Notes: generated by a model not told the origin, from the letters alone. A DNA stretch of 64,000 nt from Limnephilus marmoratus (GCA_917880885.1 OU862908.1:8096501-8160500); one strand, 5' to 3'; positions 31,456-52,028 are shown, counted from the stretch's first letter. Numbers and translations are program-made.

Positions 31456-32169
31456 GGTGCAGACATACGTTCACCGTTTGTCTCATTTTCAACTGTTGAC
31501 ATTTAGTGTGTAAGAAAGAGGGCCAGCATTATATGTTTAAGAACAAAAGCGAAACAATCAGCGCATTGACATTTTTTAATTTTTGGAATTCACTCATTAT
31601 TCAATATTATACTTATCACAATATTGCTGCAGCTCTTTCAAAAGATGAGAATTAGTTACATACAAAATGTATGAGGAAAAGAACTTCATTTATAATTTTT
31701 TTTTCATGAATTTTTCCGATGTTTTAATAGCTATTTTGCCGAGATGGAGACAAATCCAACTAGTCCTGGGTCAAAAATGCAAAAAGTTGGTCACGTAGTA
31801 TGGGTACGTTCCCTTACAGCTAATTTACTTATTTAAATTCTCAATAAAAACTTCATAACAACACGTTTTTTACATGGTTTTAATATCCTTCAAAACATGA
31901 TAAAACATTGGTTTTTTTACCCCTGAAGCATGTATTTTTAAAAATTTATTTCTGGGACATGACATTACTAGTTACAAGTGTGAGCTGTGAGCGAACGTTC
32001 ATACAATTATAACCTGGGTTTCATGTCGCGTATGACTTGACCGGTCTGGGCGGTGACCGGCATGAGAAACTCGGTAACCGAGTTTCGTATTTTGTGTCGC
32101 GAAAAGAGCGGATCTTCGCGACCCGCTCGTGACGCCAGTGTGTCGTGAGCTACCCGGGTCGTGTAAAAC
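31456..32169. other. Intergenic, no gene recognised
   Basis: AT-rich sequence followed by a GC-richer stretch (32040-32165) rich in CGGT and GACCGG motifs. No coding or delimited repeat seen. Confidence 0.3.
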
Positions 32170-32418
32170 GATCGATCGACCCAGGACTAAATCCAACAAA
32201 TCAAAGATCATAAAAATCGGTCCGGCCGTTCTTGAGTTATAAATGGTGTAACTAACCCGACTCTGGATAGGGACACCATAATCACCTAGATGTATGAAAT
32301 TTACTTTACGATCTGTTCTCACACCTACCAAATATACATAAAAAATTTCATAAAAATTGGTCAAGCCGTTTCGGAGGAGTGCAACCACAAACACTGTAAC
32401 AAGAGATTTTATATATAG
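32170..32418 (-). repeat. Insect interspersed repeat, possible Helitron 5' end
   Basis: ATAAAAATTGGTCAAGCCGT then TTCGGAGGAGTGCAACC and AACAAGAGATTTTATATATAGG is a repeat type often seen in insects. Read on the - strand it starts TATATATAAAATCTCTTGTT, similar to Helitron 5' ends. Its other end cannot be fixed. Confidence 0.4.
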
Positions 32419-32954
32419 GTACAGATATATTCTCTTAAAGTTGACGTGAGATTTTTATTGACCCCCTCTCAGTTAAATGAAATTTTACTGGAACCCCTCC
32501 CCCCATTTTAAGCTCCCGTAATTAATGTAGCCCCATTATAAACCATAGGACGCTTGATTAAAAGACCTAAGGAGTCTGCCCACGTAAGCGAGCTACGAAC
32601 GTATCAGACACGAAAAGATACACGACATGCAATACTATACCCGCTGCAACGGATCAAAAGCGTTCTATAATTTGTACAATTTCATGTACGGAGCGTATCG
32701 CCACTGGCAAAATATTCTAGCCGTGGATGGCCCGGTCATGGCACGCCGTGGTATTCATCGGAGACGGAACAGTGTAGTGGGCGTTGTTTCATATTAATTC
32801 ACAGAATGAATATTTTTTGCACACTTTGGGCAGGTGTATTCGCCGCCAAGACCTAGAGACAAACCTCAAGCAATGAACCCGGGCTAAGTCACCAAACATA
32901 GCAAACTATGGTGACCTATAGCCAGGGCTGGGCAGTATTTGAAATACTTGTAAT

Positions 32955-35714
32955 TAGTGATGTAGACCCGGGAATATTCCCCGACCTGAAATAAATTCCT
33001 GAAAACGGGGAATTTATTTAATTTTTAATAAAATGGTTTCTACACTTCTCTTGGATGCTTTATTGAGAGTTGGCAGTTATCTAAGGGGACATCCCTTGAT
33101 GTAGGGACTTCCCTACCACTTATGCCCCCCCCACCCCCCTTAGAGAAGTCCCTGCAGACCAGGGTATCTCAAAACTCGTGCACACAACCTTTCAGCAGCT
33201 ACACAATAACACCAAGCAGAGCTTCAAGTTTAAAATCAACTGGCCTTCGTTCGTTTATGGATCATATGGAAGTCGACGAACAGGTATGTTTCTTTCTGCA
33301 GTACCTTCAATTTATTTATTTTGTGTGTTGTTCATCAAAAAAGTAACTGAACTCACTTTTGTATCTTTTTAGGAAGTTTTAAATCAAAATCTGTGCCGAG
33401 CCATTTACGTCAGCGGAGCACCACTTAGCATGGTCGAGCACCCCCTGTGGAAGGAATACTTCAGCCGTCTTCGTCCTTCGAACAAGCTGCCAACTAGGGA
33501 AGCCGTTTCAACCTCATACTTAGACAAGGAATATAACCGTGTGCAAGCGAATACCAGTGTCATAATAGCCGACTCAAGAAACTTGGCTCTTCAGTGTGAT
33601 GGGTGGAGCAATTTAAGAAATGAAGTAATACTGAACTTTGTGGTGAACACTCCTAAACCTATTTTCGTTGACTTTGTCAATACAAAAGACAATCGACACA
33701 CATCGGAGTATTTGTGCCAGGAAATGAAAAAGATTTTGGAAAAGTTTGGCCCCAATACATTTTTAGTTGTGATTGGAGACAATGCGGCCAATATGAAGAA
33801 AGCGTGCAAGCTTTTACAAAGTGAATATCCGCACATTGTACCCCTTGGGTGCATAGCTCATACAATGCACCTATTGGTGAATGACATTCTTTCAACCAAA
33901 TCAGCAAACGTATTCATTCAAAGGGTTGTTAGTATCGTTAAGACCATCCGTCAATCACAAATACTGAGCGCATTACTAACTGAAATAAATACAGCAAAGA
34001 AATTGAATTCGACTCTACATCTTCCTGTCAAAACACGCTGGGGCAGTTATTTAAATTGCCTTGACAGCATGATGAAATGTAAAGTAAGCCTGCAAACTTT
34101 TGCAGTAAACGAAGCTGCCTCATCTTTACCTCGTGATATGAAGAACAGCCTGTTAGACGATGATGTTTTCTGGACAAGAGTGACATCATTAGCCGATGTT
34201 CTGCGACCGATTGTTTCCTGGATTACAAAGCTAGAGGGGGACGAACCACTAACCCACAAAGCATTGTATGCTTTTGAGGATATTGACAGCACGTCGCCTC
34301 AGTTCTTATTTGTCCAACAGACCATTTTAAATTTTGTTCAATCTCCATTTTAAAATTAAAAATTAAGTATAAAAAATGATAGTTAATCATTTAAATAAGA
34401 ACTATTTAAACTAATGAGACCTTTACCTTTACAGAAATAACTTTATCGTATACACCTACCATAATGTTTCATTGAAATAATGAGAGAAAACCTTCTCCTC
34501 GTGTAAAATTTTCTAATGGTCTGTTGGACAAATACGAACTAAAGCGACGAGCAGTCTAAGTAAAACTCTTCCAGCATCTCTACTGTCAAATGCCGAAGAG
34601 AAGCAAATATTAGAAAAGGCGACGCAGCGCAAAGAATTTGCTATTGCTCCAATACATCTGGCTGCTGCCCTACTAGATCCTGGTTCCCAAGGACATCTGC
34701 TAAGCCACGCTCAGCAACTTGAAGCACTTGAATTCATTGACCAAGTAGCAAGTCATATGGAGACTGTTGATAGTGCAAATGTTCTTGTTGATTTAGCCAA
34801 TTATAGGGCTAAGGAAGAATCATGGAGCAAGGCATTCCTATGGAAGTGTGTCGATAAAATCACGCCAGTGACCTGGTGGAAGGGGATGTGCGGATGTTCA
34901 GATTTGTCACAGGTTGCCATAAGAATATTGACAGCTCCCATTACTTCCGCAGCCACGGAGAGATCTTTTAGCACGTTTAGTCGCATCCATACAAAACGGA
35001 GGAATCGTCTAACAACTCAAAGAGCAGGGAAAATAACATTTGTGGCACACAATTGGAAACTTCTTTCCTCTGAAAGTGGCTCTCAAGCTGCTTCCAAGAA
35101 AACCCTTTCTTCCACGGATGAGCAGATTGCGTCTGCTTCGCATCATAACGTTTCAAACTTATCTGGTACTCGCAAACGCAAACATCCAATTGACTGTGCC
35201 GAGGAAGAGGAAAACGTAGATAATCCTGAATCGGCAACAACTTCGTCCGGGTCGGATGAAGAAGAAGAAAAATATGAAGATGAAAGTAGAAGCGAAGTTG
35301 ATAGTGTCCAATCAGTATCATCAGATGAACAGTAACGATCTGTGAAGTTGTGTCATTTTTACAGTTTTACGATTTTTTTGTTTTATGTAGCCTACCGTAC
35401 ACTAATAGGTAATAGCGTAAAGTGTATAGGCTACTAATACTGTACATACAATAGAGATACTACTCAATGTAAAATAATTTTGATCGTTGCTTTTTTTTTT
35501 TTTCTCTTGGATCCTATTCCCATATATATTGGAATAGATTTGACTTTTTATGGATCTATACTGCTAATATGTACCATATGTGTGTATTTTTATATTTTAG
35601 TTAATAAATATTATTCTTTTTGAGGTATTATGTTGTTAAAATCAAAATTCCCAATATTCCCCGTCCAGGGGAATATTCCCCAAAAATAAATTCCCGGGAA
35701 TTTATACATCACTA
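32955..35714 (+). mobile_element. Inner hAT element with transposase gene
   Basis: The 2760-bp element has ends TAGTGATGTA and TACATCACTA, followed inward by related palindromes (CCCGGGAATATTCCCC and AAATTCCCGGGAATTTAT). It is flanked by the perfect 8-bp TSD CTTGTAAT (32947-32954, 35715-35722), which is itself sequence of the outer element. It carries a spliced transposase gene (33122-35335). It is the youngest event of the nest at this site. Confidence 0.9.
33122..35335 (+). CDS. hAT transposase (DUF659 and C-terminal dimerisation domains)
   Basis: Exon 1, 33122-33283 (donor CAG|GTATGT), joins in frame to exon 2 at 33373 (acceptor TTTTTAG): MEVDEQ|EVLNQNLCRAIYVSGAPLSM. Exon 2 continues LRPSNKLPTREAVSTSYLD, LALQCDGWSNLRNEVILNF (DUF659-like, first catalytic Asp region), FLVVIGDNAANMKKACKLL (second Asp), and PLGCIAHTMHLLVNDI (Cys-His motif), to a stop at 34353. 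A third part from about 34525 to 35335 has FAIAPIHLAAALLDPGSQ, then VAIRILTAPITSAATERSFS and RIHTKRRNRLTTQRAGKI, the C-terminal dimerisation motif, and an acidic tail. An AT-rich gap (34354-34524) with stops may be an intron or an inactivating lesion. No N-terminal BED finger is seen. The element acts in the nucleus on its own TIRs. Confidence 0.8.
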
Positions 35715-36850
35715 CTTGTAATTGAAATACAAATACGTATTTTGTATTTCAATTACTTCCTAAAAATGCATTTTGTAATTGGTATTTCAATACCTGCTAA
35801 GGTATTTTGTAATTTGTATTTCAAATACTTATGGCTTCAAAATACATTTTCAAATACATTTAGCGATCTTCATAATGATAATGAAAAATATATGATAAAG
35901 GAAAGGGATGCGTTAGGGTAACGGGGACGCATGGGAAAGAACATGCAGAGAGAAACAATTTATTTCTTTGAATATGGCATTGCAACGCATGCCGGGAACC
36001 AGCTAGTCTTATAATAATAATAATTATTATAATCTAACACCTAAGTCCCATATACCACAAAACTTTACAAGTGGAGCGGAGACGAGATGTGTCTCCTGAG
36101 CAATATGATTAGTCAATTTTAGCACTTCTCTGTTTCACTCTGCTTCTATGGAAACGCACCCTTAGATATGGGCACTTACGACAATTTATTGCAACCAAGG
36201 GTTCTACCAAAACCAAATGTATTTTGTAATTTGTATTTTGTATTTGAAATTAAAAAATGGTTAAAATACTGTATTTTGTATTTCAAATACACGACATGAA
36301 AGTATTTTGTATTTCGTATTTTAAATACATCCAAAAAAGTATTTTGTAATTTGTATTTCAATTACAGCAAAGCATGTATTTTGCCCAGCCCTGCCTATAG
36401 CAGAGGTGTTTGTTATCCAATAAATGGTTCGTGGATTGCTGTCAATTACAACTCAATGAAAAATAAAGAATTTTGGTCTGGTCAAAACTGGTCCGCATTT
36501 AGCTGGAGAGTGGCTCGGCTACTTGGAATCCTCGTGAGGTGGGGCGTTCCCTCATTTAGAGACGGTTCAGAAAAATCTGAAATTTCTCTACATGATGGAG
36601 TGCAACCACTATCGTGGTTCTGCCTGACCAACTTTCTTTTATGCATGCTAGGACTAGAACTTCACTTATTTATAATGCTGCGAGGTTATATCGAGAACTC
36701 AGGTATTTTGGGAGCGCATGAGTATGTTCCATTATCTATCCAGACAGCTTTATCACAAATAGTTTTGCATATCTTCTTTCCTGAAGAACCAATCTACCAA
36801 TGGTTCTCTCTGTGGGGAGGAGTATGTTGCTCCTGAATCAAATCTCTTCT

Positions 36851-37116
36851 GCCGAACGATTCTATATCTTTTGTGGGATCGAGATCTCCTGACGGACGAG
36901 ATCTCCTGTCAGATTTGTGTAATTTTCTATGGCTGTTATTGGGTTTTTCTATGGGCCGAGATCAGATTTCAATTGTGAGCTGTCACATATTATATAGATC
37001 GTTTTAAATTGGTGAAGCTGGTCTGATACCCATAGAAAAAGTAAATAACAGCCATAGAAAATCACACAAATCTGACAGGAGATCTCGTCCCTACAAAAGA
37101 GATAGAATCGCTCGGC
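36851..37116. mobile_element. MITE family A, copy 2
   Basis: The 266-bp element has ends GCCGAACGATTCTATATCTT and AGATAGAATCGCTCGGC. Internal inverted sequence includes CTGTCAGATTTGTGT and ACACAAATCTGACAG, plus TTTTCTATGGCTGTTATT and AATAACAGCCATAGAAAA. It could form a long hairpin. The preceding 36441-36850 has a 161-codon open frame without recognisable domains; it is left as unassigned. Confidence 0.75.
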
Positions 37117-37955
37117 TGATTTCGATATATTTTGTCAATAAGAGATTCAAAAGAGAAATCCTGTTGATTTTTTAAAGAGTCTCTCCTCATTGTCGCAATA
37201 TTCGCCGCCCGAGAATTTTCATTCTACTTACCTACCTCAAATATTTGCGAATGACTTTTTTTGCAAACATTATGTCTAATTTTTTATATGTATTAATTTT
37301 TTGTTTGCATTGAACCTACAAATTGTAGAAATTTTTTTTTTTTGCTGCATAATATTATATTATAATGTTGTGTATGGGGATGTTGATGTTCATGTAGGGT
37401 GTAGGAAGAAATAAAATATGTGTAAGTATTTTCATTTGCCCAGTAAAAAACTGCTTTATTTGGAAAAAATACAAGATAAAGCACAGTTTGATAGATATAA
37501 CAGTATATAAACACCTATCAAAATATGTATCAATAATACAAAACAATTTGACAGGACACAATCACGTGAAATTGTTCTCTATTATCCTGCTTCTCCCTTC
37601 TTCCTTTCACCGTCTCACTGGACACGTCGGGAGTTACCCCTCACTCTATAATGGCACCAACTTCCAATCAATCTCACTTATATCTTAATACACTGGAAAT
37701 GCTGGTTTTCCTCCAATTTAGATTGTTTTAGAAATTTAAACTCAGAATGGCCTCTTCCTTCACTACTTTTCTAAGTCTTTATTACTTCGATACTGTTTGC
37801 AAATAATTTTATATTAATCAGGCCACAGCGCAAAAATGAACCATCTGAGTTTTATTTTTTACAGATAACATTTTAAAGTCATATAAAAGTTTTGTGTTTT
37901 TTAAAAATATCTTTGTACACTTTTTATTCCTTAATTCTAGTAAATTCTAGTAAGC

Positions 37956-38275
37956 ATTCTTCAATGAGTCAATTGAAGACTCGCACTGGAACCATTCCGT
38001 ACCGGGAGCGGTCAACAACCGAGATGAACAAGGATGGACACGATATGACACAGCTTCTCACTCTAGTCCAACCCACACGGGTAGGTACAGTTCCAGTAAC
38101 GAGTCAATTGAAAACTAGCACTGGAACTGTCCATGCTGAGAGCCGTGTCACACGAGCGTGAACAGAACACAGCTGCCGGCTCATGGCTCATGCGGTCAAC
38201 AACTGAGATGAACAAGGATGGACATGATATGACACTAGTCCAACCGACACGGGCAGGTACAGAGTCACCAACCCC
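37956..38275 (+). repeat. Imperfect tandem duplication (two units)
   Basis: Unit 1 (about 37956-38095) and unit 2 (about 38096-38270) share GAGTCAATTGAA, ACTGGAAC-TCC, GCGGTCAACAAC-GAGATGAACAAGGATGGACA and CTAGTCCAACC-ACACGGG. Unit 2 has an insertion with CGTGTCACACGAGCGTGAACAG. The function is unknown. Confidence 0.6.
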
Positions 38276-40651
38276 CACTGTTACAACTTTATAAGGTACA
38301 CATTTTATTCAATAGGCTCCGCTAGAACCCTCTTATAATCTAACAAATAATTCAATAGACTATCATCTTTTCAACATATATAGAGGAAATAAAATCCAAC
38401 AATATAATTTGTCATTGATAAATAATTAACGGTGACTTTAAAATAAACAATTTAAATAAGTTTGTCAGAAAAATTACAAAAGTTTTTATTTATATCTCCG
38501 ATATTATATTATCTCTGAATAACTTTAAATTTATCATTCGATAAAGGAATTTACAACCAGCTTATACAGGTATGACTGGAGATGAATAGAATTCATTAAA
38601 AAGAATTAACACTTCCTCTGTGGAATAATAAAAAGACAACACAAGATTCCGGCTGAACACCTAAACGCTATTATTTGTAGGACCGAAGTGGTGGGAGTCG
38701 ACAGCCGACTACTCGACACTTGACTACTTTAGGTCCTCTACTAGACTTGAAGCGAGCGCACTACTCTGACCGCCCTCGGCCAGTTCCTCATTATTGCTTA
38801 TGCATATATCACAAATTATACAAGTTGTAACCAACTACCATAACATAACATAACCATATACGCCACCTTAGTTCACAGAAACCTTAAACGGCTTTGGCTA
38901 AGAGACTTGACGTATCAAAGTAAAGATATACCTAATATATTAATTTTTGGATGACGTTTTAAAGTAGAGAACGAAGTGAGGTCCCAAATGCGCCCACCCG
39001 ACCACACGAGTCAAAGTGGGAATAAGATCTTTACCTGCGAGAGGTGTTTGCATTAATTATTATAATCAGTGCACTAAAACACATTTGGGTGTCTCGCTTC
39101 TTCCGAATGCAATAAATGATTGATAAGGCAATGATGTGAAGAAACACGACTAACAATAAATACAGTATCTTAAATAGAAAATCATGATCAAATAATTTAT
39201 AGCGATACATTTTATACATCCAAATAATAACAGTTGATTAAAGATCACAGGATTATGTATGGGGACTATATTCTGGTGAGCAGCAAGATCTACTCTCAAA
39301 TACTGAATATTTCATGTATTTACATAAAATGGCAGCTAAAACAGCAGATGGTAAATGGAAAAAAAAAAACAAAACTTTCTTAATACACATTTAGTTAGCC
39401 GTGTAGAGTTAAGAAAGAAAATGACATGCAAATTACCGAATGCGGATGGAAAATAATTTTGACCGTATGCTATACAAATAGTATTAGTACGGTTATCTCT
39501 TCACGGATAAAGTAAGCTACATCCACGCTTAGCTTGAAGATACATTAGGCGTTACTCTACATGTATGGAATGAATACAATACATTTTGTCACTATTCAAA
39601 GTAAAAAAATATATACTCGATAGTGAGCTAAATGTTGTCATTATTTCTATTTGAAAGGAAATGTACTTTAACCAATATGTTATTTACTTCAAAGTGATAC
39701 ATTTAGTAAAAACAAAAAACAAATAAAAAACATGCGGCACTGTCAAATAATATAAATAATAATAACAGAAGAGAAAGTCTTACAACTAGAATATTAAATG
39801 CTTCATTCCACAATTTCATATCTGCATTCCCATCCCCAGACAGGAAGAACTTGACTCATTAACTCTTATCCATAAGAATCACACACGCTTTCACTCTTAC
39901 TTCATTTGTTGCGCTTTTATTACAAATATATTTCATATACGCTTCTATTTCTATTTCAGTTCATCCAAATTAATAGATAACTTAATTGTTAGAGGAAATA
40001 ATAAAAAATCACGTAGACATTGGGTTCATTTAGCAATCCTACAAGATTGCTCTGAGAATTTGTGGCTATCGCCACTATAATACTAATTATTATTAGTGTT
40101 AGGAATCATTAAAAGAATGGTCAAGTTTTATCAGCTTTTAGAGATGAAGCAAGATCCACTGATTTTGCACAGAGAAACTCGAGAAAACCAGTTGACTTTT
40201 ATGTACTAATAATGTAATAACCTTCCACTTATCACATTGGCAAAATAAAACATGGAGAAAGTGGGAGGTTGGCAGGTGTCTGGTCTGGTGATATACCAAA
40301 CTCTACAATCTTAACAAAACAAACAAACATAGTACGGATTACACAGGAAAATATAAATAATACCTCAAATTTATATTATCATAAATTTGAGGAATCTTTA
40401 AGGAATCCAAAAACAAAGAAATTTAGCAATAAAAAAAAGAACCATTTTCACTTTTTTAATCACCGGTAATACCTCAATTATTTTTTCACCAGTTATGATT
40501 TTAATATCGAACTATAAAATAAAATACTTTTTATGCCAATGTTCTCCCTGACGAAGCCAAACACATTTTTCCTTTTTTTTTGTAGTTTTCGAAATTTCCT
40601 TTTTTGAGTATAATTTTTTTCCAGATGAGAACATTTACTTTAGTAGAAAAG
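38276..40651. other. Region downstream of Lk6, including its probable 3' UTR
   Basis: No gene seen. An AATAAA on the - strand (TTTATT near 39916) is one possible Lk6 polyadenylation signal. The stretch 40540-40560 has GACGAAG and nearby C-T motifs but no complete hammerhead core. Confidence 0.35.
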
Positions 40652-48843
<8,192 letters not shown>

Positions 48844-49290
48844 TATGGATTACAGATGAATAATATTATTTGAAGAGAGAAGAAATTTATTGTGATAGCT
48901 CACAACAAAAAAAAAGATATTGACAATAGAGGAACGGAAAGTAAACAAAAAGCAGCCGCTGAAGTCACCCGCTTAAGATTCACATAAATTTGGCACTATT
49001 CGATATTTCCACTACGCGGAAGAAAGAATGATGGGAAGAAAAGAAAAAAGTAAAATGCGAATTAGCGGACAAAGGCCGTGGTGTATGAAAGACAAATTAT
49101 TCCCTGTGCTAGCGATCCATATTACATGCCCCGCACTCGATGTTTCTATTCCGACTGATGCGCGTCGTCACGTAGCGAGCTCAGTCGGACCAGCGGACTA
49201 GCCCCCACCCCGCTTCCCCTTCCCCCCTGCCCCGTGGCCCGGAGCCGCGAGTCGGGAGGGGGGCAGCGCAGGCGCACCCGGCCCTGATCA
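48844..49290 (-). promoter_or_regulatory. Lk6: Lk6 5' leader and GC-rich promoter
   Basis: Upstream of the first coding exon the sequence is AT-rich to 49100, then changes to a CpG- and C-rich block (49130-49290) with CGTAGCGAGCTCAGTCGG, CCCCACCCCGCTTCCC and GGCAGCGCAGGCGCACCCGG. This is the most CG-rich non-repeat block near the gene and its position fits a broad, TATA-less promoter. The GC boxes (CCCCACCCC, CCGCCC-like) could bind Sp/KLF factors. Confidence 0.5.
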
Positions 49291-51531
49291 ATTGACGTGT
49301 CCGTAAAGTGTAGGGTGTTCATTCAATAACAATGTGATCATTGGTTTACAGCCATTTTTGTGAATATTTAGTTATGATTTATAACGTCGCGGATTGCGAA
49401 AAGTTTGAGTCCTTTTGTATACCAATAGATTGATATAGTTGCTCATTATTTTGTAAGAAATAATATATTCTGTAAGTGACTTTATGTACGTACTAACCGA
49501 CAAGCTCAGTTGTGTAAATTAGGTCAAGCTACTGACATCTGACACTGGGACTGGCTTTACTTTTAACCGATATCGCGATATTTTAAATTTAAAGTATCAA
49601 ATTGTATTTCATCCCATGATACACGCAGCACTAACAAATTATCAATTAAATAGGCAGGACATCTATTTACATGTCCTAAGTACGAGCCGAGTACATAATT
49701 AATAAGCATGATGTCGCGTTTACGAAAGCAACAGTCATTTTGTAGTATTCCTGTGAACGTGTTTCTCTGAATTACAATGAGCTAGAGCGAGAGGGGGAGA
49801 TGTTTATAGCATTTTCGGCAACGTTGTAATGATTCGAGCGAATGGTAAACTTAATTCAAGAGATATGTTTTCAATTAAAATCTATTTCAAATGCATATTG
49901 GTGTTCTCATGTAGGCAGTAGGTTTTTACAACATCACGACATACAAATATATATAATGTAAGTATTGTTCAGACGCAGCTATTGATAAACGCAGCAACAC
50001 TTGGTATCATTTTCTTTCTAACAAATTATTGTTTTGTAGGAACCTATGTTGTATGTAGGTAGGTACCTACCTTATCTAGCATCTGAGCCCTATCAATTTA
50101 ACGGGTGCAATTAATTTATTGCTCCCATATTAACAGTGTGTTAGGAAGTTAGGTAGGTAGGTACCTACCTACCTTATTTTGTTTTATTCACTCCTTTATC
50201 GAACATTGCAGCTTACTTCTCATAAATAATAATATTTGTGAAATAGAAAAAAGTTGAATATATAAAGTGGTAGGTAGGTACATACCTCGGTACCTACCTA
50301 GTTGATAGAATAATTAAATAAGAAGTTTGTAATTTCCTCCCTATCTAAGGTAGGTACCTATGCTGGTATGCTTGTGTTTTTTTTATTCTTTAAAATATCA
50401 ATATTCTTAAACCAACAAATAGGTAGGTACCTACCTAGGTGCAGTAATACGCAGTGTAGATTAAATAAATATTTTTTTTATTGTTGTTCATTATTCTAGC
50501 GTTTCTTGTTGTTGATTGACAAAGTGACCGGCCTCTTTGTATAAAGTGGGTGTGTGCGTTTACGTGTACAAAGTACAAACCAAACAACTCAAAATGAATC
50601 GGGCGACTGCAGAAACTGCCTTCCTTCAATCTTGTTGACATTGTTGTTAAATAGTGACGTTTGACGTCGACATGTTGAGATAAGCGATACGATAGGGTGA
50701 CCTTATGCCGTGTCTTGTGAATCCCATTTTGAGGTGTCCTTTTATTTGAAGTTACGTAGGTAGAGTCTGTCAATTAAGAGTAGAAAATATTAAAAATTGA
50801 ACTACTAAATTTGTAGGCTGGCAACACCAATTTAACTGTCAAATATTCTTTCAAATCGCAATGACACTGAGTATAAAATACTGTAAGTGACATTTAAAAA
50901 AAACCTTTTTTAGTTCTTAAAGAAAAAAAATTAACTCGAAGAAGCACTGTTGTTAAGGTATCTTATAAATTTGATTAAATGGTGTTTTATAAAGTGATTT
51001 GCTTTCATTTAATATAACATAAATTTGAATTTAACAGCAGGTAAAAAGGAAGAATCACTAATGGTGAGTAGTTACACTACTTTTAGGTCGGAATGAGTTA
51101 AATATATTCAGATCTAAAATTAGAGACATGATCTAAAACCCGGGCAACGCTGGGTACTTAAGCTAGTATTAAATAAATGTGAGCAATTCCCAACTGTGCT
51201 TTTTATTTTACTATAATATCGTTATTCCTCATTGTATTAACAAAAATTGCAAAGGTATTATATACCTATATCAATTTTAATTTTGAGATCGGTAGGTATT
51301 AAAATTGCAATAAAATATATATTTTCCCACTTTTATGTGTTTTTATTTTTTACAAAAAATGTAGGTTACACAGCTTTACTTTAACACCATGAGTTATGAG
51401 TTTAGTATTGCCATTTGATCCTCAGTGGCGCCTTCCTATGTTTTCTACTCTTATTTGACAGACTGTAGGTAATCCATAATCCGACTTCAGCCGTTATTTT
51501 TAGTGTTTTCAATCGGATCGTTCACAGTAAA
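49291..51531. other. Intergenic, rich in TAGGTACC palindromes
   Basis: No gene recognised. GTAGGTAGGTACCTACCT occurs around 50060, 50155, 50275, 50350 and 50420. A Helitron-like 3' end (CCCGGGCAACGCTGGGTAC ... AGCTAG before T) closes at about 51167. 50435-50773 has an open frame without any domain. Confidence 0.4.
51135..51167 (+). mobile_element. Helitron-like 3' terminus
   Basis: AACCCGGGCAACGCTGGGTAC forms a short hairpin (CCCGGG...GCTGGG) a few bases before AGCTAG|T, the usual Helitron 3' configuration. The 5' end was not located. Confidence 0.5.
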
Positions 51532-52028
51532 AACCGCCAGCCGAATTATTATTATTACATTGGGGCCATTCATTTATTACGTAAGACGAGTTTTGCTAGT
51601 TTTAGACCCCCTCTCCCTCTATTATAAGAAAAAATAAGAATAGGCCGACCCCCACCCCCCTGTTTAATATTTATTACGTAAGAATCTAAAGGAAAAAATG
51701 AATACATGTTTGGTTTGTTTTAATCAAAGTAACAATTTTTAGAATTTTTTTAGAATTTAATTTGTTTAATTTAATTTAATTTAATTAATGTTTATTTTTA
51801 CTTAAACCAATCCCAGGATTGAAACCAGAGAGAGAGAGACTTACAAAGGTACCTACTAATAATTTTAACTTTGCGCATTTTTGTGATCTTATCTAAGAAT
51901 TATCGAGACTCCCTTCCACCCCCTTGTAAGAAAAAATAAGACATGGTCGACCCCCTCCCCCCTAAATCGTCTTACGTAATAAATGAATGTCCCCATTTTT
52001 TAAAATAATAATAATTAGGCTGGTGGTT
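51532..52028. mobile_element. TIR element enclosing a second MITE
   Basis: Ends AACCGCCAGCCGAATTATTA and AATAATTAGGCTGGTGGTT are inverted repeats around the inner MITE 51562-51994. Outside the inner insert only about 65 bp remain, so the two may form one composite unit. Confidence 0.55.
51562..51994. mobile_element. MITE family D (GGGGCCATTCATTTATTACGTAAG ends)
   Basis: The 433-bp element starts GGGGCCATTCATTTATTACG and ends CGTAATAAATGAATGTCCCC. The mirrored subterminal segments are C-rich (CCCCCTCTCCCTCTATTATAAG and CCCTTCCACCCCCTTGTAAG). The termini resemble family B (GGGGCC-TTCA-TATTACGTAA), so the two families may use related transposases. Confidence 0.7.

Larger units (their letters stand above)
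32923..36393. mobile_element. Outer hAT-type non-autonomous element (CAGGGCTGGGCA ends)
   Basis: It begins CAGGGCTGGGCAGTATTT and ends GTATTTTGCCCAGCCCTG, with the perfect 8-bp TSD CCTATAGC (32915-32922, 36394-36401). Its own length, without the inner element, is about 703 bp. It is filled with direct and inverted subterminal motifs of the type GTATTTTGTATTTCAAATAC, the usual transposase-binding layout of hAT elements. CTAG at about 36004-36007 also resembles a Helitron 3' end, so a further fragment may be nested in it. Confidence 0.88.
32835..36440 (+). repeat. Repeat family R1 copy split by nested hAT elements
   Basis: The left part (32835-32922) has GCCGCCAAGACC, CAATGAACCCGGGCTAAGTC and GGTGACCTATAGC. 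The right part (36402-36440) resumes AGAGGTGTTTGTTATCCAATAAATGGTTCG. Removing the insert and one TSD restores the order seen in the copy at 29737-29880, which independently confirms the boundaries of the outer hAT. Confidence 0.7.

Noticed and set aside
36351..36836. 161-aa open frame after the nested hAT
   Set aside because: The first part is repeat R1 and hAT terminus; the remaining 120 residues show no domain, so it is treated as chance.
40540..40620. Third hammerhead (CTGACGAAGCC ...)
   Set aside because: It has the CTGACGA element, but no matching stem II and no GAAA at the required distance.
49930..50430. CRISPR-like spaced repeats (TAGGTACC motifs)
   Set aside because: Spacing and length are irregular, the motif is a simple palindrome and the genome is eukaryotic.
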